DNA of 64,000 nucleotides, taken from assembly GCA_003956705.1 (NCBI GenBank), contig QZCP01000055.1, forward strand, positions 62,001-126,000. Reading direction: 5' to 3'. Origin of the DNA: Brevipalpus yothersi. Its lineage: Eukaryota > Arthropoda > Arachnida > Trombidiformes > Tenuipalpidae. The notes below the pieces were generated by a model. The model was given only the letters and a program-made list of their open reading frames with translations, searched no databases and was not told the DNA's origin. Positions 37,815 to 51,879 of this stretch are shown here, piece by piece; position 1 is the first letter of the stretch, and each line of letters opens with the position of its first letter. Both the position numbers and the translations under genes were made by a program.

Positions 37815-38096
37815 TTTCTCTATCACCAGAACCCACATTTTATTGCTAGATCTCTACGATGATGATAAGTCTCTATAATTGGCTAGTATTACAAGAGATG
37901 ATTGCTCTGTTAGCTGTGTAAAAAATTCTTCTAGCGAAAACATACAACCTTTTCTTTCTTACTCTCTTATGAGACTATCACTATCACTTGAAAATATCAA
38001 CTGACAATCTGATGCAAACAGTTATGGAGAAATGAAAATGTCAGAATTGCTGAAATTTACTTGATCAATGAAGGGGGCCGTACGAAGGCACAAAGA

Positions 38097-40899
38097 TCAA
38101 ACATCGATAGTGTCCAAATTTGATCTATTTGTTCTCAAACGTCTCAAATCGTTCACTGTACGAGCTTCTAGATGTCTTGGAGGCTGCTTACCATTCTATC
38201 AATATGGTGAGAAAGAGGGAGAGAAAGAAAGAAAGAAAATTAATCATCAATCGATATTTAAATCCTTTCCTAGTCCATTCTTGCCATTTCGAAACTTACC
38301 TGTTGCTGATCTTCGATGTCCTCATCGCGATTATAAACTTCCTCCGCTTTATCTCCGGCATCAGCTTGATCTCGATCCTTGTGGCTCTTGTGTACATTTT
38401 CTATCACATCATGTTGCCTACCACGGAACCGGTCAAACTTGCTATCCCAACGAGAAGGTTCATTTATTTCCTGATAATTAGAGAGAATGGCCATAAGAGA
38501 TCCTGATTAGGATTACCTTTCTTTAGTTTATACTTGTCCCCTTTCTTCTCTTCTTCTCCATCAATTCATATAGGCACACACACACACGTACTACTACCAA
38601 TGATATCAGCATAATTGATGCCGATAGATGAGAAAGTGTAAAAATTGATAGTCGTATGATTGAACGCTTGTGGCTGACTTGTGAAAGCGCTTATACAGTG
38701 TTAGACTGAGCAAAAGAGATAGACTTGATAAACATTTTCAATTTTGAACATATCTCTCATATATGCTCGTGTGTCCAATCTTCGATTAAGCGATGCTATT
38801 TCGAGGCCTTCACTCGAATAATGATAATAATTTTTCTCTCTCCCAATCGCTTCGATGGATCACTGATTAAGTATAATAATAAATTGACCACTACTTGCGT
38901 TAACTGTACTTATAATTGAGTCTGTTTTATCAGCTTTTATCGTATCTACCCTACCAGTTGTTGACTCTGCATGATTCTATTTCTCTCTCTCCATCAATTT
39001 TCGAAAATTTCCTCTTCCTTTTCATCAAGCCGCTATGTGAAAGCCGTGAAACAGACAGGCAAAATAGAAAGAGAAATAGAAAGAGAAAGAGAGAAAACAG
39101 TTTCCCCAAGAAAGATGAGGATTGAATCAACAAAACAATGCTCATTGTCTGTTTTCCTCTCTCTCACCGAAGGGACTACACATCATTAGTCCACATGATC
39201 CCATCAACTAACCTCATTATGTTCCCATTGCCATTTGTTGACACCCGGTTGATCAGCTCTTCCGCTGGATCCATGACCAGGACCAGGGCCGGCCATATAT
39301 TTGGTTTGCTCATGATTATCATAGCCAGCTTCATCGGGACTGGCACGCTCACGATTATCCATATGTGTTTGACTTTCATAGTATTTATACAATTTGGCTA
39401 GATCATCATCATCCTTATCGATACTTGATTTACTTCCATGATCTCTCATCCATTCACGATTGTCCATTCGTGGTATATTTTCGATCTCGGGTTGCTTCAA
39501 TTCAACCTTACCTCCTCTCCATGCTGGCTTACCGGCTTCATCGTCTTCTTCATCTTTTTCCAGAGCTGCCTCTGATTTAGGCTTAGTTGCCGTCCAATCG
39601 CCATCAAATTTCTGTGTGTTAATGGTAGAGAGAATTTAATTTATATAGCTTTCGTTCCTTTTGATACAGGAATATATTAATCGAAATATATTTTCTTTTT
39701 GATGGACACTTTTACCATGAAAATGGTCAGTTTAATGAGACTTTTGCTTTTTTTTCGAGTGTATACGATGGTTTTATAGATTCACGATTTTCAACACATC
39801 GTGATTGATGAGTTAACCGCTATCATTTTACAATATCATTAGTCAGTTGAGGGTTATGTATATCATTGGTAGAGCGTATTAACCTTAAAATCAAAGAACA
39901 AGTCTTCTCTCTCAATTGATCTTTTCTACTGGCATTATTTGTGGAATCAAAGCGGTCACGTTCCAAAATATAGCCTCACGATCGTTTGTCTTCCTCTTGG
40001 TTGTACAGATTTTGTTCTTATTCTTACTTTTCATCTTCCAGCTTTAGCTAGGAGATTTTTCAAATTCTGATAGATTCTTTGCAAGAAAATAAGATTTGTG
40101 GGCATTTACACACACATACATGTATACACACATAAGTGTGTGTGTAGGACGAAAATACATTCAAAACTGTTGGTTATGTAAGCAATCTTCATGGTACTGC
40201 TGACAGATCATTTCCCTAACCAAAACTGTTTCTCATGTATATATCTTCACGATGGGAGCAACGAACCTGGCCTCAAGGCGATTGTATTGAATTAATATTC
40301 TTGCAAAGTCATTCTTCATCAACTTTTGCTTACACATTTATTGAAAGGCATCCGAAATGAAGAAGCTATCTTTCTTTCTCTCTCTCTTCGAAAAGGGTAG
40401 ATAAATTTATCTATCTAATTTGTATTTGTATACATTATCAGTATGGGCTAGATCGTTTCAAGGTTTCCTACTTTCAAATGAGTATGAACTGGAATATTCA
40501 TTTATATATTCATGATAGGAACAAAAAGGAACAGAAAAATTGTCACTATTATCTCACCCAGTTAGGCTTGTATCCACCTTCAGCATGATCTGTTACTCTT
40601 CCCGACTGTTCTTCCAATTTACGGCTTTCACCATTATGCAGATCACTTCTTGGCTCAATTTTTTCTTCACTACTATTGGGTGAATCAGAATTAGCTGCCG
40701 CTGTTAAATCGATGTATTTGACGATGAAAGGTTTCTCAATTGAACTCTTAAAATCGCTATCCGGCGTTTGATTGTTCACAATTACACCTCCACTTATCAC
40801 ATGGAAACATTGTGAATATACAATCAATATTGTGGCTACACTTTTGATTGAAATAGATATTTTGTCGATCACAAATCGTTGTCCACTTAAATGAATCAT
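38097..40899 (-). CDS. Secreted hydrophilic orphan protein
   Basis: Minus-strand exons 40899-40558, 39611-39213, 38470-38300 and 38195-38097 all start and end in phase 0 and give 336 residues. A hydrophobic segment near residues 20-37 (VATILIVYSQCFHVISG) looks like a signal peptide with a long n-region or a membrane anchor. The rest is hydrophilic and rich in Asp, Glu, Lys, Arg, Gly and Pro, probably disordered. Recognisable pieces are KSEAALEKDEEDDEAGKP, KQPEIENIPRMDNREWMR, GPGPGHGSSGRADQPG, RGRQHDVIENVHKSHKDRD and the basic end TVNDLRRLRTNRSNLDTIDV. I know no family for it. The third exon could be extended upstream in an open frame, but only the acceptor at 38471 keeps phase. Fragments related to exon 2 occur in the mannosidase spacers. 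It may lie inside the first intron of the LZTS gene on the opposite strand. Confidence 0.75.
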
Positions 40900-43800
40900 G
40901 TTGGCTTCTGTAATGAAAATACAATTGAAAGTGAATCGCGCCCGATTGTGTTTCCTTTATATTAGCTCTCTTTCTCTCACTCTTGCCCGGAAATTTCGAT
41001 CATCTCTCAATTCTCTTATTCTGCTACTTCTTATTTGTCATCCACTATCAATTTCAAGTAAAATGGTCAACATAACGATCACACGTATTGGACTGTGTGC
41101 AGATTGGAATTGATGAAAAACTTGACTTTTACACTCGGAAGCCTCTTTTTATATATCGAATTGCTCCATACTATTCATTCATAAAAAGTGTGGAAAATTG
41201 CAAATCTTTTGCTACTCCGTTCTGATGGCTCTCTATTTCGACTCGCATGTGTGTATGTGTGTGTGTCTGTTTTTCCACTTTACACATCATATTCCATTAT
41301 CAAACATTGTTTTCAATCTATCTTCATGAAGCGTCTGTTTATGAAAACTATCGTCAAAAATTATTCTCTCTCTTCTCCTCCTTCTTCCGGGTGCAGCGAT
41401 TAGCAATCCTTCTATCGATGTTCAAAGATTTTCGATTACTATTTTCATCTTATGGAAACTCTCATGGGAGCTGTATCTGTACTCACTGTTGGATAAGATT
41501 ATTCATTCATCTATTCACAATCTTTGATCGGAAAAAAGTTCTTATCTCGATAAGTTTAATCCAGTTTAATCTTACTTTGAGAAGTGTTTGATACACCTTC
41601 ACAAAGATTTGAAGAGAGAGAGAATCAAGTGTAGTGAAGATAATTTAATCTTAGTTTATACAACTCTTGAATGAAAAATAAAGATGGTAAGAAAAAAAAT
41701 CATATCAAAAAAACAACAAAAGCTCTCACAAGCCATATCAACTATCCAAAGAGGAATGTGTGTGGTGTTTTAACTCGTTAAGATGGACCACCATTATTCA
41801 GTCCACTTCATGTTGAGAAGCTGGTCTTGAGAGAGAGAGAGAGGCCCATAAGAGGATAGGTCAAAGATGCTGCGAGCCCAATAGAGATTCAGATGGCTCC
41901 ATGAAACATTTATCAGTCAAACAAGGCATCATCAAGATACATTTGTTTGGGGAAAGGATCTAGTTCAATTTACCAAGCTACACACACAAAAATATATACT
42001 CAAAAATCTGGGAAGGTCATAGTCTCATGCCCATCGCTTTTGTGAAGGCGAAAAAAAGCGTTGGCTAAGCTCGGCTAGCATTCCGATACAGCTTAAAAGT
42101 TACTTATTTGGTTCCCATTTCCTGGAATATCTCTATGAACCGGTAAACATCTTCTTTTGTGAAATATACCCTCAAATTCAAACTTGTGTCCCAAAATGAG
42201 CGACTTTTTCTTCATCACATGGACAAGACACTCCTCTCTGTGTTCAGTTTAATCGATTGTTTTGACTGTCTGTCTTCTGAATGTTTTAAAACTTTTTTTG
42301 CTCTCCTTTCTTGGCAAAGTTGATTTTTGGGTAAATTTTTTTCTGAACTATTTACTCGAAATCTATTTCAGTGACTCTTTTCAGATTCTTTCATGCAAAA
42401 TTCAGACTCTTCCTGCTTTGAATGCTATTTACTGATCCTAAACGGTTTTTGTGCACATTGGGTATACATTCTGTCTTTTTTGAACTGATATCCTCATGAA
42501 ATTTATCGCTCTGACTTGTGTGGAAAACTATCGGAGCAACTTGGAAGAAAATAGAAAATTCCCTAGACAATGATTGGCTTCCATGCATGTGAAAATTCTT
42601 TCCAAACTGTTGATATTTTTACAGGAAATGACTTTCTCTATCACTCTTCAATTTAAGGCGTTCCATTTTCTCTGAGAATTTATAAAAAACAGAGTATCTT
42701 GCCATAAATAGTTTGATGATAAGCGTTTATCAGAAGATGAAAAAAGGCTATGAATTACACACACAATTATTCGTTGCATTCCTCACCAAAGTTGCAAAGC
42801 TATTCGCTGTCATCTCAACTGCTTCATTGCCTTCCAAGCTTCACCCACATAAATTGATTGTATGCAAGATGTATTCACATATACCGGTATATGTGATTCA
42901 AGCTGGATCTAATTGATCAGACCTTGAAAAATGATGATGAGTTTTTTCACTTAACCGTGGAAATCATTCAAGGATCTTCAAGAATCACTCAGTCGGTCAC
43001 TGTTGAACTTTTCTCTCTTAACATTACCCATTATCTGGACAATACATCGTTCGAGTGGTTGTTAATGGTGTATAAATTGAAATGATTTTCTTCTTCTTAT
43101 TATTCCCCTCCTTCTTTTTCGCTCTCATTCAACTTTCAAGTCACATACGCAAGCATACTCTCTCATATTAGGTATGTATGTGTGATGAGATAGTGTTGAA
43201 TTTGAGGCCTTACCAATCTAACCCCTCACAGTGTGGTGGTGATATTTTGGCCCATGGAAAGATGCTAGCTAAAAATCATTCTCCACTTATGTGGATCAAT
43301 GAATGGATAAGACTGAATGCATTTTGATTGTTGTTATTGGAGCTGATTTCGTTTCTCTCTCTTTCTCTTCTTGCTTCATTTATGCTGCTTCATTCAACTA
43401 TTAGGCCGATAGGTCATCATTACATGTGTTAGCATTGTTTCGTTGGTGAGTTTTTCTCTCTTCTCTTCTCTTGGCGAAAGTTTTCCGAAAGCTTGACTTG
43501 GGTCGACATGAGATGCATCAATTTGTTCACACACATACACAAGAGAGGAGAGAGAATGATGTATATGTGTGTGAATGAAGAGTGACTTTATATAAATCAC
43601 TTGCTTGAAATCTTGGATCTTAATCTCATCTTTTTAGCATCACAAACTTCCTTTTCTTCATAAATGACACCACCAAAACATTTTCTCTCTCTCTATCTTT
43701 TTCCCACTATCTTTAATGTTGTATCAGTATCACCATCAAACATTTAACCGGTCAATTGTACCACCTTTTTCGATTTCATTTAAAGCTTTTGATGTGTAAA

Positions 43801-45093
43801 ACATGGCGATTGATGAAGAACATTCAACTCATTCGCTCAATCGATACTTGATAATTGGTACCATCTATATATGAGTAAAAACTATCTGTCTTCTCTCTCT
43901 CTCTCTCTCTCTCTCTTTCTTACACTCTCTCATCTCAGACATCTTGAGGGTGACAATTTCATTTTCTTCTTCTCGCCTGTCATGATGTAGTACACATAGA
44001 ATCGGCTAGATAGATGGCCTCAATTTTGATATTCCCTTCCATCTTCCCAGCAGCACCAAAATCACATTTAATAACACACATCTTCTTCTTGAGATCGGAC
44101 AGTAAACGCGCTGGCCTATCAATCGTTTTCTCCTTCATCATGTGGTAGTAGTAGTTACATGTTAGCCATCAACTATAGCCATGAGCCGAAAACTGAGAAG
44201 ATTGGTTACACTTTAATCCACTTATTTTCAACCGAATCTATCTTCCATCTTGTGTGTATGCTTCCTTCTTTCGTGTGAATCTTTACGACTCCACTCTTGG
44301 TACCACATCAAGCTTGAACGTCTCTTCCGATTGATTTGGTGGAAAGAATTTTCTCTCTCTCTCGCCATCCATTCAATCGTAATAGTAGTAGTTGATGTGT
44401 ACTGGTGGTAGTCGGTAGTTAAACATCGAGAATGATTCGGTAGTAGTATTGTTTTAGGGATAGATAGAGGGAGAGAGAGACATACACACACAATATTGTT
44501 CTTCCAGTTCAATCATGCTGATGATAATAATGATGACGATGATAATCATCCTCTCCCAATAAGGGTAAACACATAGTTTTCAAATTACGCATTTGATCAT
44601 GATCAATCGTAATTTTTCTTTACCTTTTCGCGCTCTCTGCCTGCTCATTTACCATTCGGAAGTTGAGTTGATGAGCTGCTTAATTTTGATCATTTTTGTG
44701 TATATGATATGTTGCTCAAATTTTGTGAACGTTAAGGATCAGAAAATTTTTCACCAGCATGTTGATTGATTGCTGATTATCTGTCAAAATGTTTACTTTT
44801 CGCGTTTTAGGTTCCCTCTCTCTCATAACGTTATGCTCTCAGGGTAGAAGACTAAATGTTCATGTTACCGAAAGAAAAAAATTAAGTCTGTAAAGATTGA
44901 AAAAAAATATCAGATCAAACTGATAATGTTAAAAAGATTCTTGCTAACATGAGAGACGAATAAGAATGAGATAGAAAGAGATAAAAAGAGAGAGAGAGAG
45001 GAGAAAAAGGATCTTCTCTCTGCCCACCCTCGCTCACATTTTTTCTTCATGATTAAAAAGATACTAATTATGTTTATAACTGATATTTTTCAG
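40900..45093. other. Long gene-poor region upstream of LZTS exon
   Basis: About 4.2 kb with no supported exon on either strand. It contains the promoter of the minus-strand secreted gene at its left end and short CT/GA and TG runs (for example 41250-41270, 43893-43916). If the exon at 37740 belongs to LZTS, all of this is intron. Confidence 0.5.
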
Positions 45094-48000
45094 GTCAGGA
45101 AAGTGATCAAGCCTGTCCCATTCAAGCCATATAATTCTCACCCACATTTGCATAACCTGCAAAAACCTCATCACTATCATCAACAGCAACAACAAAAAGC
45201 AAGCCAACCGCAGCAAATACCTCATCAAACGGTCCAAACAGCTAGCCATCACCAACAACAGCAACCACAACAACAATCTGTTCACATTGCTTATGGCCCA
45301 GACATATCCCACCATCACCACTTTCAGCCCATCAAAAATTTGAGCGATATCGCTGTTTCATCCCAACGATCATCCAACTCACGAGGCACCGATGGCTCCA
45401 TTTATTCATCTCCTTTCTCATCACTTGATGATTCAGAAAATGAGAATATTAAGAACTCAAGTTTAACCGACTCCAAGAGTGTTGATATGCAGAGTAATAA
45501 TAATAATAATAATAGCAGCAACCTCAGTATGAGCAACAATTCGGATGATGGTAAAATGATCATGGGCATATCGCACTCAAGTCTAAAGCGAATTGATTCC
45601 ATCAATAAGTCAAATTTGAGCCAAAGTCAAGGAAGTCTTTCGCGTAGCTGTTCCGCTGTGGTCACCGATGATATGGTTGTTGGCTCAACAACACCAACAT
45701 GGTATAATGATTCCACACTATTGAAACTACCTCCACCGATAAATTGGGATCTTGCTGCCATAACTGCTGCCAGTCGTCGTCGTCCATTGATCTATTCAAG
45801 CGAATATCTAAGTCAAACACCTTCGCCAAACGATTCAATTGTGGTCGAGCTGGAAGCTCTTCTTCGTGAGAAAGATTCTGAAATCAGTTATCTCAGAGAA
45901 ACTTTAGAACGGAATGAACAAGTAGGTCCAAAACATTCCCATCACTCTTTAGCCTTCCGTTCATACTTTCCAACATTATTTTTTCCCTATTCTCTTTCTC
46001 TCTATTATTTTGACTTGGATTCCCTTCATTTTCTCTCTTTTCCTTTTTTCCCATCCGAAGAACATTTTTTTTTCTCTTTCTCAAATCGCTTTCACCAACG
46101 TTGAAAGTGACACTGATGGTGGCTTCGATAGAGTGTTACTGAATCTGAATGAATTATATGCACACACACATATACATATAAATTATACACCATATTACTA
46201 TTTTCACCATGCAAAAGGTCGAAAGGGCGTTGAAATTTGGACAAAATTTTGCCCAAAACGCCTCTGAGTTTTGGCAGTAGTTGTAAGGACACTTTTTTTC
46301 TCCTCTCCAAATCATTACCGAATCATCCTTCATTTTACCCTCAACTAGGGAGCGTTAAAAAAGGTGATATTGTCAAGCTTTGGCCACTACATCCAACGCA
46401 TTTTATCCCTCACAGATTTATTACCTCGATAAATTGTACCATATCTATCTGAGACTAGTCCACAATCGATCACTATCTTTGTCATAAGAAAAACTTTTTC
46501 TTACTTCTTCAAACTATCTCTCGCTCCTTCACTCGCCCACACTAACAAGTTGGGTTTGAGTTCAAGTCTACAAAATTGGGTGCCAATAAAGTGGCTTTTC
46601 GTTAGATGTTTCTCTCTCTCTCTTCAAATGTATTTGAGTTTCGATAGGAATCATACTGAGATATATTAAAATAGCCTGCAATACTTTATCTTCATTAACC
46701 TCTCCGACCTCCACCAAGACTGTACACCCCTTGCAATTATGATTAGGGTGAAAATTTTTTCTCCGAATACCAGCATCCTCTGAGTTTGTTTGTTCCCCAG
46801 CAATAGTAATTGGAATGATGCTTTGAAAATCACGTCTAGAGAAAATAATAATACCATAATCTATCCCATCCATCTCGTAAGGTGATCAAGGACCCAGATT
46901 TCCTCTCTCTCTCTCCCTTTAGTTTTTGTTACGTAAGCTGCTCTAACTCGGTTTTGAAGATAATTGCTGGGTGGTTAGGATCCCATAATTATGCCTCTAC
47001 TTTGTGCATAAGGAGAAGAGAATAGAAACATTATGATCAACTCCATCTCTTTATTTAGCTGACTTAACATCCGCTCTCTATTCATTTGGATAGAATAAGC
47101 CTCCTCTCCAGAATCATGAAATATAAATTTCTCAATTTAAACACATTATGTGTGTGTGTGTATACTTTTGTTCAGCGAAAAAGAATTTTCAACTAGACAT
47201 GGGGAGGTGCTCAGTCAATTGAATTTAATCTCATTATAATCAAACCTTTATATAAATTGTGTGATATGAAAGGTAAAAAGGTCTCTACCGAAGCAATGAC
47301 CACTGAAAAAAATATTACAAATTTCATCTTGAGAAACCCAGAACAGATAATGATGAGAATTGATTTGAGAAGATGGAGATTAAATATCGCATGTATAATA
47401 TAATTCATTCGATGATCATTATAGAATAGGATAAAAATTGAATTGGATATCAGATTGATCAGCTGATCAATTAATTGGCTTGACTAATTGAAATTATCTG
47501 ATAAGATAAAAATGCCAAGCATCAGTTGGTGGATAATCCATGCTAGATAGCCATGATAGATCAATTTATCTTTTTTCAGAGCAGCTGAGTTATTGTTGAA
47601 AAACATGTATTGGAATTTTTTGTCATGATATTTTGCAACTTACAAAAAACTTGAGCTGAATATTGCATTTTTTTCATTCATCAAGCAGATTTTCGGATCG
47701 AAAGATAGTGATGAGCATTGCAAATTCATTGTTGTTTAAGGAACAGCCATAACCCGTCTTATTCATGTTGCACACACATACATCTTATGAATTATAGGCA
47801 TTTGTGATGAACTTTTTCTCTTCCCTAAAGAGGTGAAAAGTAACCTTCCAAGTGAACCTCAAGTAACTCCCTTCAGAATCAGGAGAAGATCATCTTCTCT
47901 CCTCTTGAGGGCTGCTTTTCTCAAACTCATCGAGTTACCGCCATCAGATTCAGTCTCTCTATCATCTTACAGTATGCAAGAATTTCATACTCATGAACGA

Positions 48001-50121
48001 TGGGAAAAGTTCAGTGTAAATAGCTGAATTGTATGAAAAAATTGATGGTTGCAATGGTTTAAAATAATGAAAAGATGAGAACGATATTTAAAGAAAGAGA
48101 GAAAGAGAGAAAGAGAGAGAGAGAGTTGAGAGGAGGGACTCATATATGTATTGGAAAATTGCGTTTATCTGACAAGACATTTGTTAACTGATAGCTGGAA
48201 GAGAAAATTCAAAAAATACAAGCCCACAGCAGAACGAGAATCTTACCCGCTGTTATATGAGAGGTATTTTCTCAAATAAAAGGATGAACAACTTTTTCTG
48301 TTATGTGTATATGAAAGCTCATTGGATATAGTCAGCAAAACCAAATTATGACTGTTCTTCTCCTCAATTTGCGAAAGAAAATTAGCTGTTACTCAAACGA
48401 AACGATTGATCTGAGAGAGAGGGGCTTGGAATGGAAGAGAGATGGAGATAAAATAGCATTTTTTCATGCAATGATAGTGGCTTGAGAGAGACTAGTTTGG
48501 GCGGGAATTCCGGTCGAAATCAACCTGATTCTGGACAATCCATGGAATGAAATACAGATTCTCATGGAGTGAGAGTGAAGAGGACTTACACTACGGATGA
48601 GTAAAGCTGAAAAAAAGGTTTCCCAGAATGTTAAAGCAAAAACTTTTCGAAGGAATAGAAATTCCTTTGTTACCTGACAAAAAAGTTTCAAGGTTCGGAA
48701 CCCTTTTTTTCTCCTTTTCTCTATATCACTCTCGTGATGATGATCATTCAGCATTCAACAACATTCTTGGATTGCCACATCAGGAGAGAAACACACTTTG
48801 AGGCTCCAAAATAAAGTTAGCCAGCATCTTTCTCTTTCTTTTCAGCATCAAATTCATTGATGCATGCTCTTCATCGAATGTTCCATTCTTTATTATCATC
48901 TCACATTGCTGATTTTTCTCTTTATCTCTACTTGATCAGGTGATCTTCAAAGTTTACGAAGAAAAAGGCCAAAAGTGGGAAGGAGAGTTCAAAAAACTCA
49001 AGTCACAATATGAAGCTCGACTAAAGAATTATCAGAATCGACTTACTCGTGCTGAGCAGACGATCACTCTTCAGAACAAGCAGGTACGTAAATGGACCAA
49101 AATTTAGAGCTATAACACGAAACTCAATCAGCTTGTTGGTATTAACAAAATGAACGTCTAGCAAGAGCTTGGGTAAAATGGTCCCAACAATAGTAACAAC
49201 AGTTCGTGGAAGGGAGAGAGGATTGCCTTAAAACGTTATGTGACCAGTCTTACGTTAATGATCAACTATCAGACAATTCTTTTTCCAAACTGTTATCCTA
49301 CTGATTTAGACACTTTTCGTCTGTAAAAGTAGTTCATTTTTTTGTCAACGATCGCTACCTCAAAAAAACTTTATGAGAGGAAAATTTGTGTTATGCCAAT
49401 TTTATTGAGCATACCCAATGAATTTTTCCATTTACTAATGTAATTTTCTTTACCTATTCTACAGAATCTAGCTGATCAGGACAATTTACTGAAAGAATTA
49501 GATTCCGCGAGAAAGCGAGGAGATGCATTGGAAACAGCCAATAACTGTCTTCGATCAGAGCTCAACAATTTCAAAGAAATGGTTGAAACACTCAAGTGGA
49601 CACTGCATGAACGCAATGGTGAAGTTGCGCTGCTCAAATCACAAGCACGTGACTCCACAATCGAAATTAATCAGCGAGCTACTGAGATTGTTAGTCTTCG
49701 AAAGAAGGTCAAAGAATCCAGTGAAAATTTAGAGGAGGCCAAAGTGAAGAATGAGAATCTTCAAAAAGAATTACAATCGTCCCAAGATGAAGCCAATTCG
49801 CAGATTCAAACTTTAGGACAAAAGTTAACCGAAGTTGTGGTGAAGCTGGATGAGAGGAGCAAAGTGATTGATCAAATGTCCAGTGATAAGCAGGATCTTC
49901 AAAAGCAAGTGGCCAGTTTGCGTGAGAAGTTAATCGAACAAGAGAAAGGTTTTGAGGAAGAGAGAAGAACGTGGAAAGATGAGAAAGAAAAGGTTCTCAA
50001 GTATCAACAGCAGCTTCAAGCAAAATATAAGAAGATGGTCAATGCGAATAAATTTTTGGAAGATTTTGCCCTTTTACTTCGCAAAGAGGGACTATCCAAA
50101 GTCGATGAGTTCCAGTGTTAA
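45094..50121 (+). CDS. LZTS: Leucine-zipper tumour-suppressor / Fezzin family coiled-coil protein (5' end uncertain)
   Basis: Exons 45094-45921, 48940-49083 and 49465-50121 are all phase 0 and give 542 residues plus an unseen start. Resemblance to vertebrate LZTS proteins: IKPVPFKPY near the start (compare IRPTAFKP), SQSQGSLSRS, VVELEALLREKDSEISYLRETLERNE, LHERNGEVALLKSQA, and RTWKDEKEKVLKYQQQLQAKY near the end. The N-terminal part is His/Gln- and Ser/Asn-rich and disordered. From about residue 260 nearly everything is coiled coil. Vertebrate members scaffold postsynaptic SPAR/Shank complexes or act on microtubules and Wnt signalling. The 45094 acceptor (TATTTTTCAG) shows that an upstream coding exon exists; 37740-37772 is a candidate. 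An in-frame ATG at 45049 lies in the apparent intron. Stop at 50119-50121. Confidence 0.85.
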
Positions 50122-51167
50122 TCATCTCTCTAATAAGAGTTTAAATGTAAATTACTTCTTTATATAACAATTCTGATTAAAATTTAATCATAACTTTTCA
50201 AATTTGATGGTGTCCTGTATTAGTTTCTTGATTTTCATTGAAATTTCCTGCATTTAGCAAAGGATTGAAGAATTCAGCCATTCCTCTCCGAAAGGCTTTA
50301 TCAAATATTTTCATGCACTCTAGTGATAATTAAACACCACCCAGAGAAAAATTTCGCACTACCTTATTCGAGAATTATCAGAATGCTGGAAAGTATTCAT
50401 AATTCTACAAAAAAGAAAACTCATTCAAATTTTGACTAGAATCAACGGAAAATCTAAGTAACAAATCAACCTTATCAATATTGATATATTCAAGAAAAAA
50501 GATAAATCTAGATAAAAATTATAGATACACTTGAAGAACAGAATCTGACTTCGGACCCAAAAACTTCAAATCAAAGACTTTATTCTCAAAACCACGATCA
50601 GAAGACCAAACTCTTACAATAATAATAATAATGACCCTTTTTGGTCGAAATACTTTTGAATATATATATTTTTGTGGTCATTTGATCATCAATCTAATTT
50701 TCAATCTGGGCGAAAATTTGATCTCTCTTTCGATCGACTCTTCCAAGTCTTCATGACATTTTCTGATCTCTTCTTTCCAATTAACTAATCTAGTCATTTC
50801 AATTTCTCATCATCATCACAATTTTCGAAGACTCAAATCTTCAGTTTTTTTTTGTGATTCCTCGAAAAGGAAATTTTCTTTCTTTCACACTTAAGGACTA
50901 AATCTGACTTCAAATCTTCTTCCAATATCGGAAAATTTAATAGTTGAGATTTCTAGAAAGTTGGAAAGAAAAAAATTTGAAATTAATTAATTTTGGAGAA
51001 AATTTTTTTCCACAGCCCAGCAGCAGCGCCCTCTTCAGCTGTATTTCAATTTCACATGTTTTGCGAACATAATTTCGGGTCAAAATTTTTGCATGTCAAA
51101 AGTGTGGTGTAATTTAAATTCACTTGATTAGAGAAGTGTCCACTCGAAGAGTGATCATTTGCTATTC
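50122..51167. other. Intergenic between LZTS and thioredoxin genes
   Basis: About 1 kb, AT-rich, holding the LZTS 3' UTR and the thioredoxin promoter. No coding signal or notable repeat other than a short ATA/AAT run near 50627. Confidence 0.5.
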
Positions 51168-51879
51168 ATGTCAATTAATCTAGTTCCTCGATTGAGTTGT
51201 GCGATTAGTAGGCGATTTTTTTCACGAACATATCCACTACATGATATATTTACCATACAGGATGAAGATGATTTCAAAGCGAAGGTGATTGAATCCAAGA
51301 AGCCGGTTGTGGTTGACTTTTTCGCAACGTGAGTGTCTGTTTACAATGTTGATTATAATTGAATTTGATTGTGATATCTGATTAATTTATTGTATTACCG
51401 GAATGTGTACGTTCTTTGTTTTCCTCTAGTTGGTGTGGACCGTGCAAGATGCTTACTCCAAGATTGGAGGTCGCTCTTGGTGGAAAAGGTGATAAGATAG
51501 ATTTAGCCAAAGTGGATGTCGATAATCAAGAAAATCTTGCGGCACAATACAAGGTTATTTGAAAATCATTTTGTTCTTTTTTAAGATTCCTTTTTTTCGG
51601 TCTATTAGTGAGGCATGTTCGTGATGAAATTCGAGGAGCTTCTCGAAATTGAGTCCTAAGGGAAAGTGATACTACAGACAGCATGCTCGATCTCTTGTAA
51701 CAGAGAGTCATTATTATTATTTTTAGCTTTTGTCTAAAAATCTTCTTGTCTTCTTCCTTTAACAGGTCAGTTCTGTGCCTACTGTATTCGCTGTTAAAAA
51801 CGGCAAAGTGATCGATACATTCGTCGGTAATAAAGACGATGATGAGTTAAGAGCGTTCGTTGAAAAAATTTTAGATTGA
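51168..51879 (+). CDS. TXN2: Mitochondrial thioredoxin
   Basis: Exons 51168-51328, 51430-51553 and 51766-51879 join in phase to 132 residues; each is too short to stand out alone. It reduces protein disulfides, normally recharged by mitochondrial thioredoxin reductase and serving peroxiredoxins. The active site is W55-C-G-P-C59 (exon 2), followed by KMLTPRLE, the core KVDVDNQENLAAQY and the cis-proline loop SVPTVF. The first 25 or so residues are basic with hydroxylated and hydrophobic residues and no acids (SRRFFSRTYP), a typical mitochondrial presequence, and the YPLHDIFTIQDEDDFK lead-in resembles TXN2. Stop lies 243 bases from the convergent alpha2-delta stop. Confidence 0.93.

Noticed and set aside
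38068..38506. Plus-strand frames of 137 and 128 codons
   Set aside because: They are antisense to exons 3 and 4 of the minus-strand secreted gene, whose phase-consistent splicing is more convincing.
39138..39580. Hydrophobic plus-strand frames
   Set aside because: Antisense to exon 2 of the minus-strand secreted gene; hydrophobicity reflects complement of charged codons.
45064..45321. Leucine-rich minus-strand frame
   Set aside because: Antisense of the CAA/CAG-rich LZTS N-terminal region.
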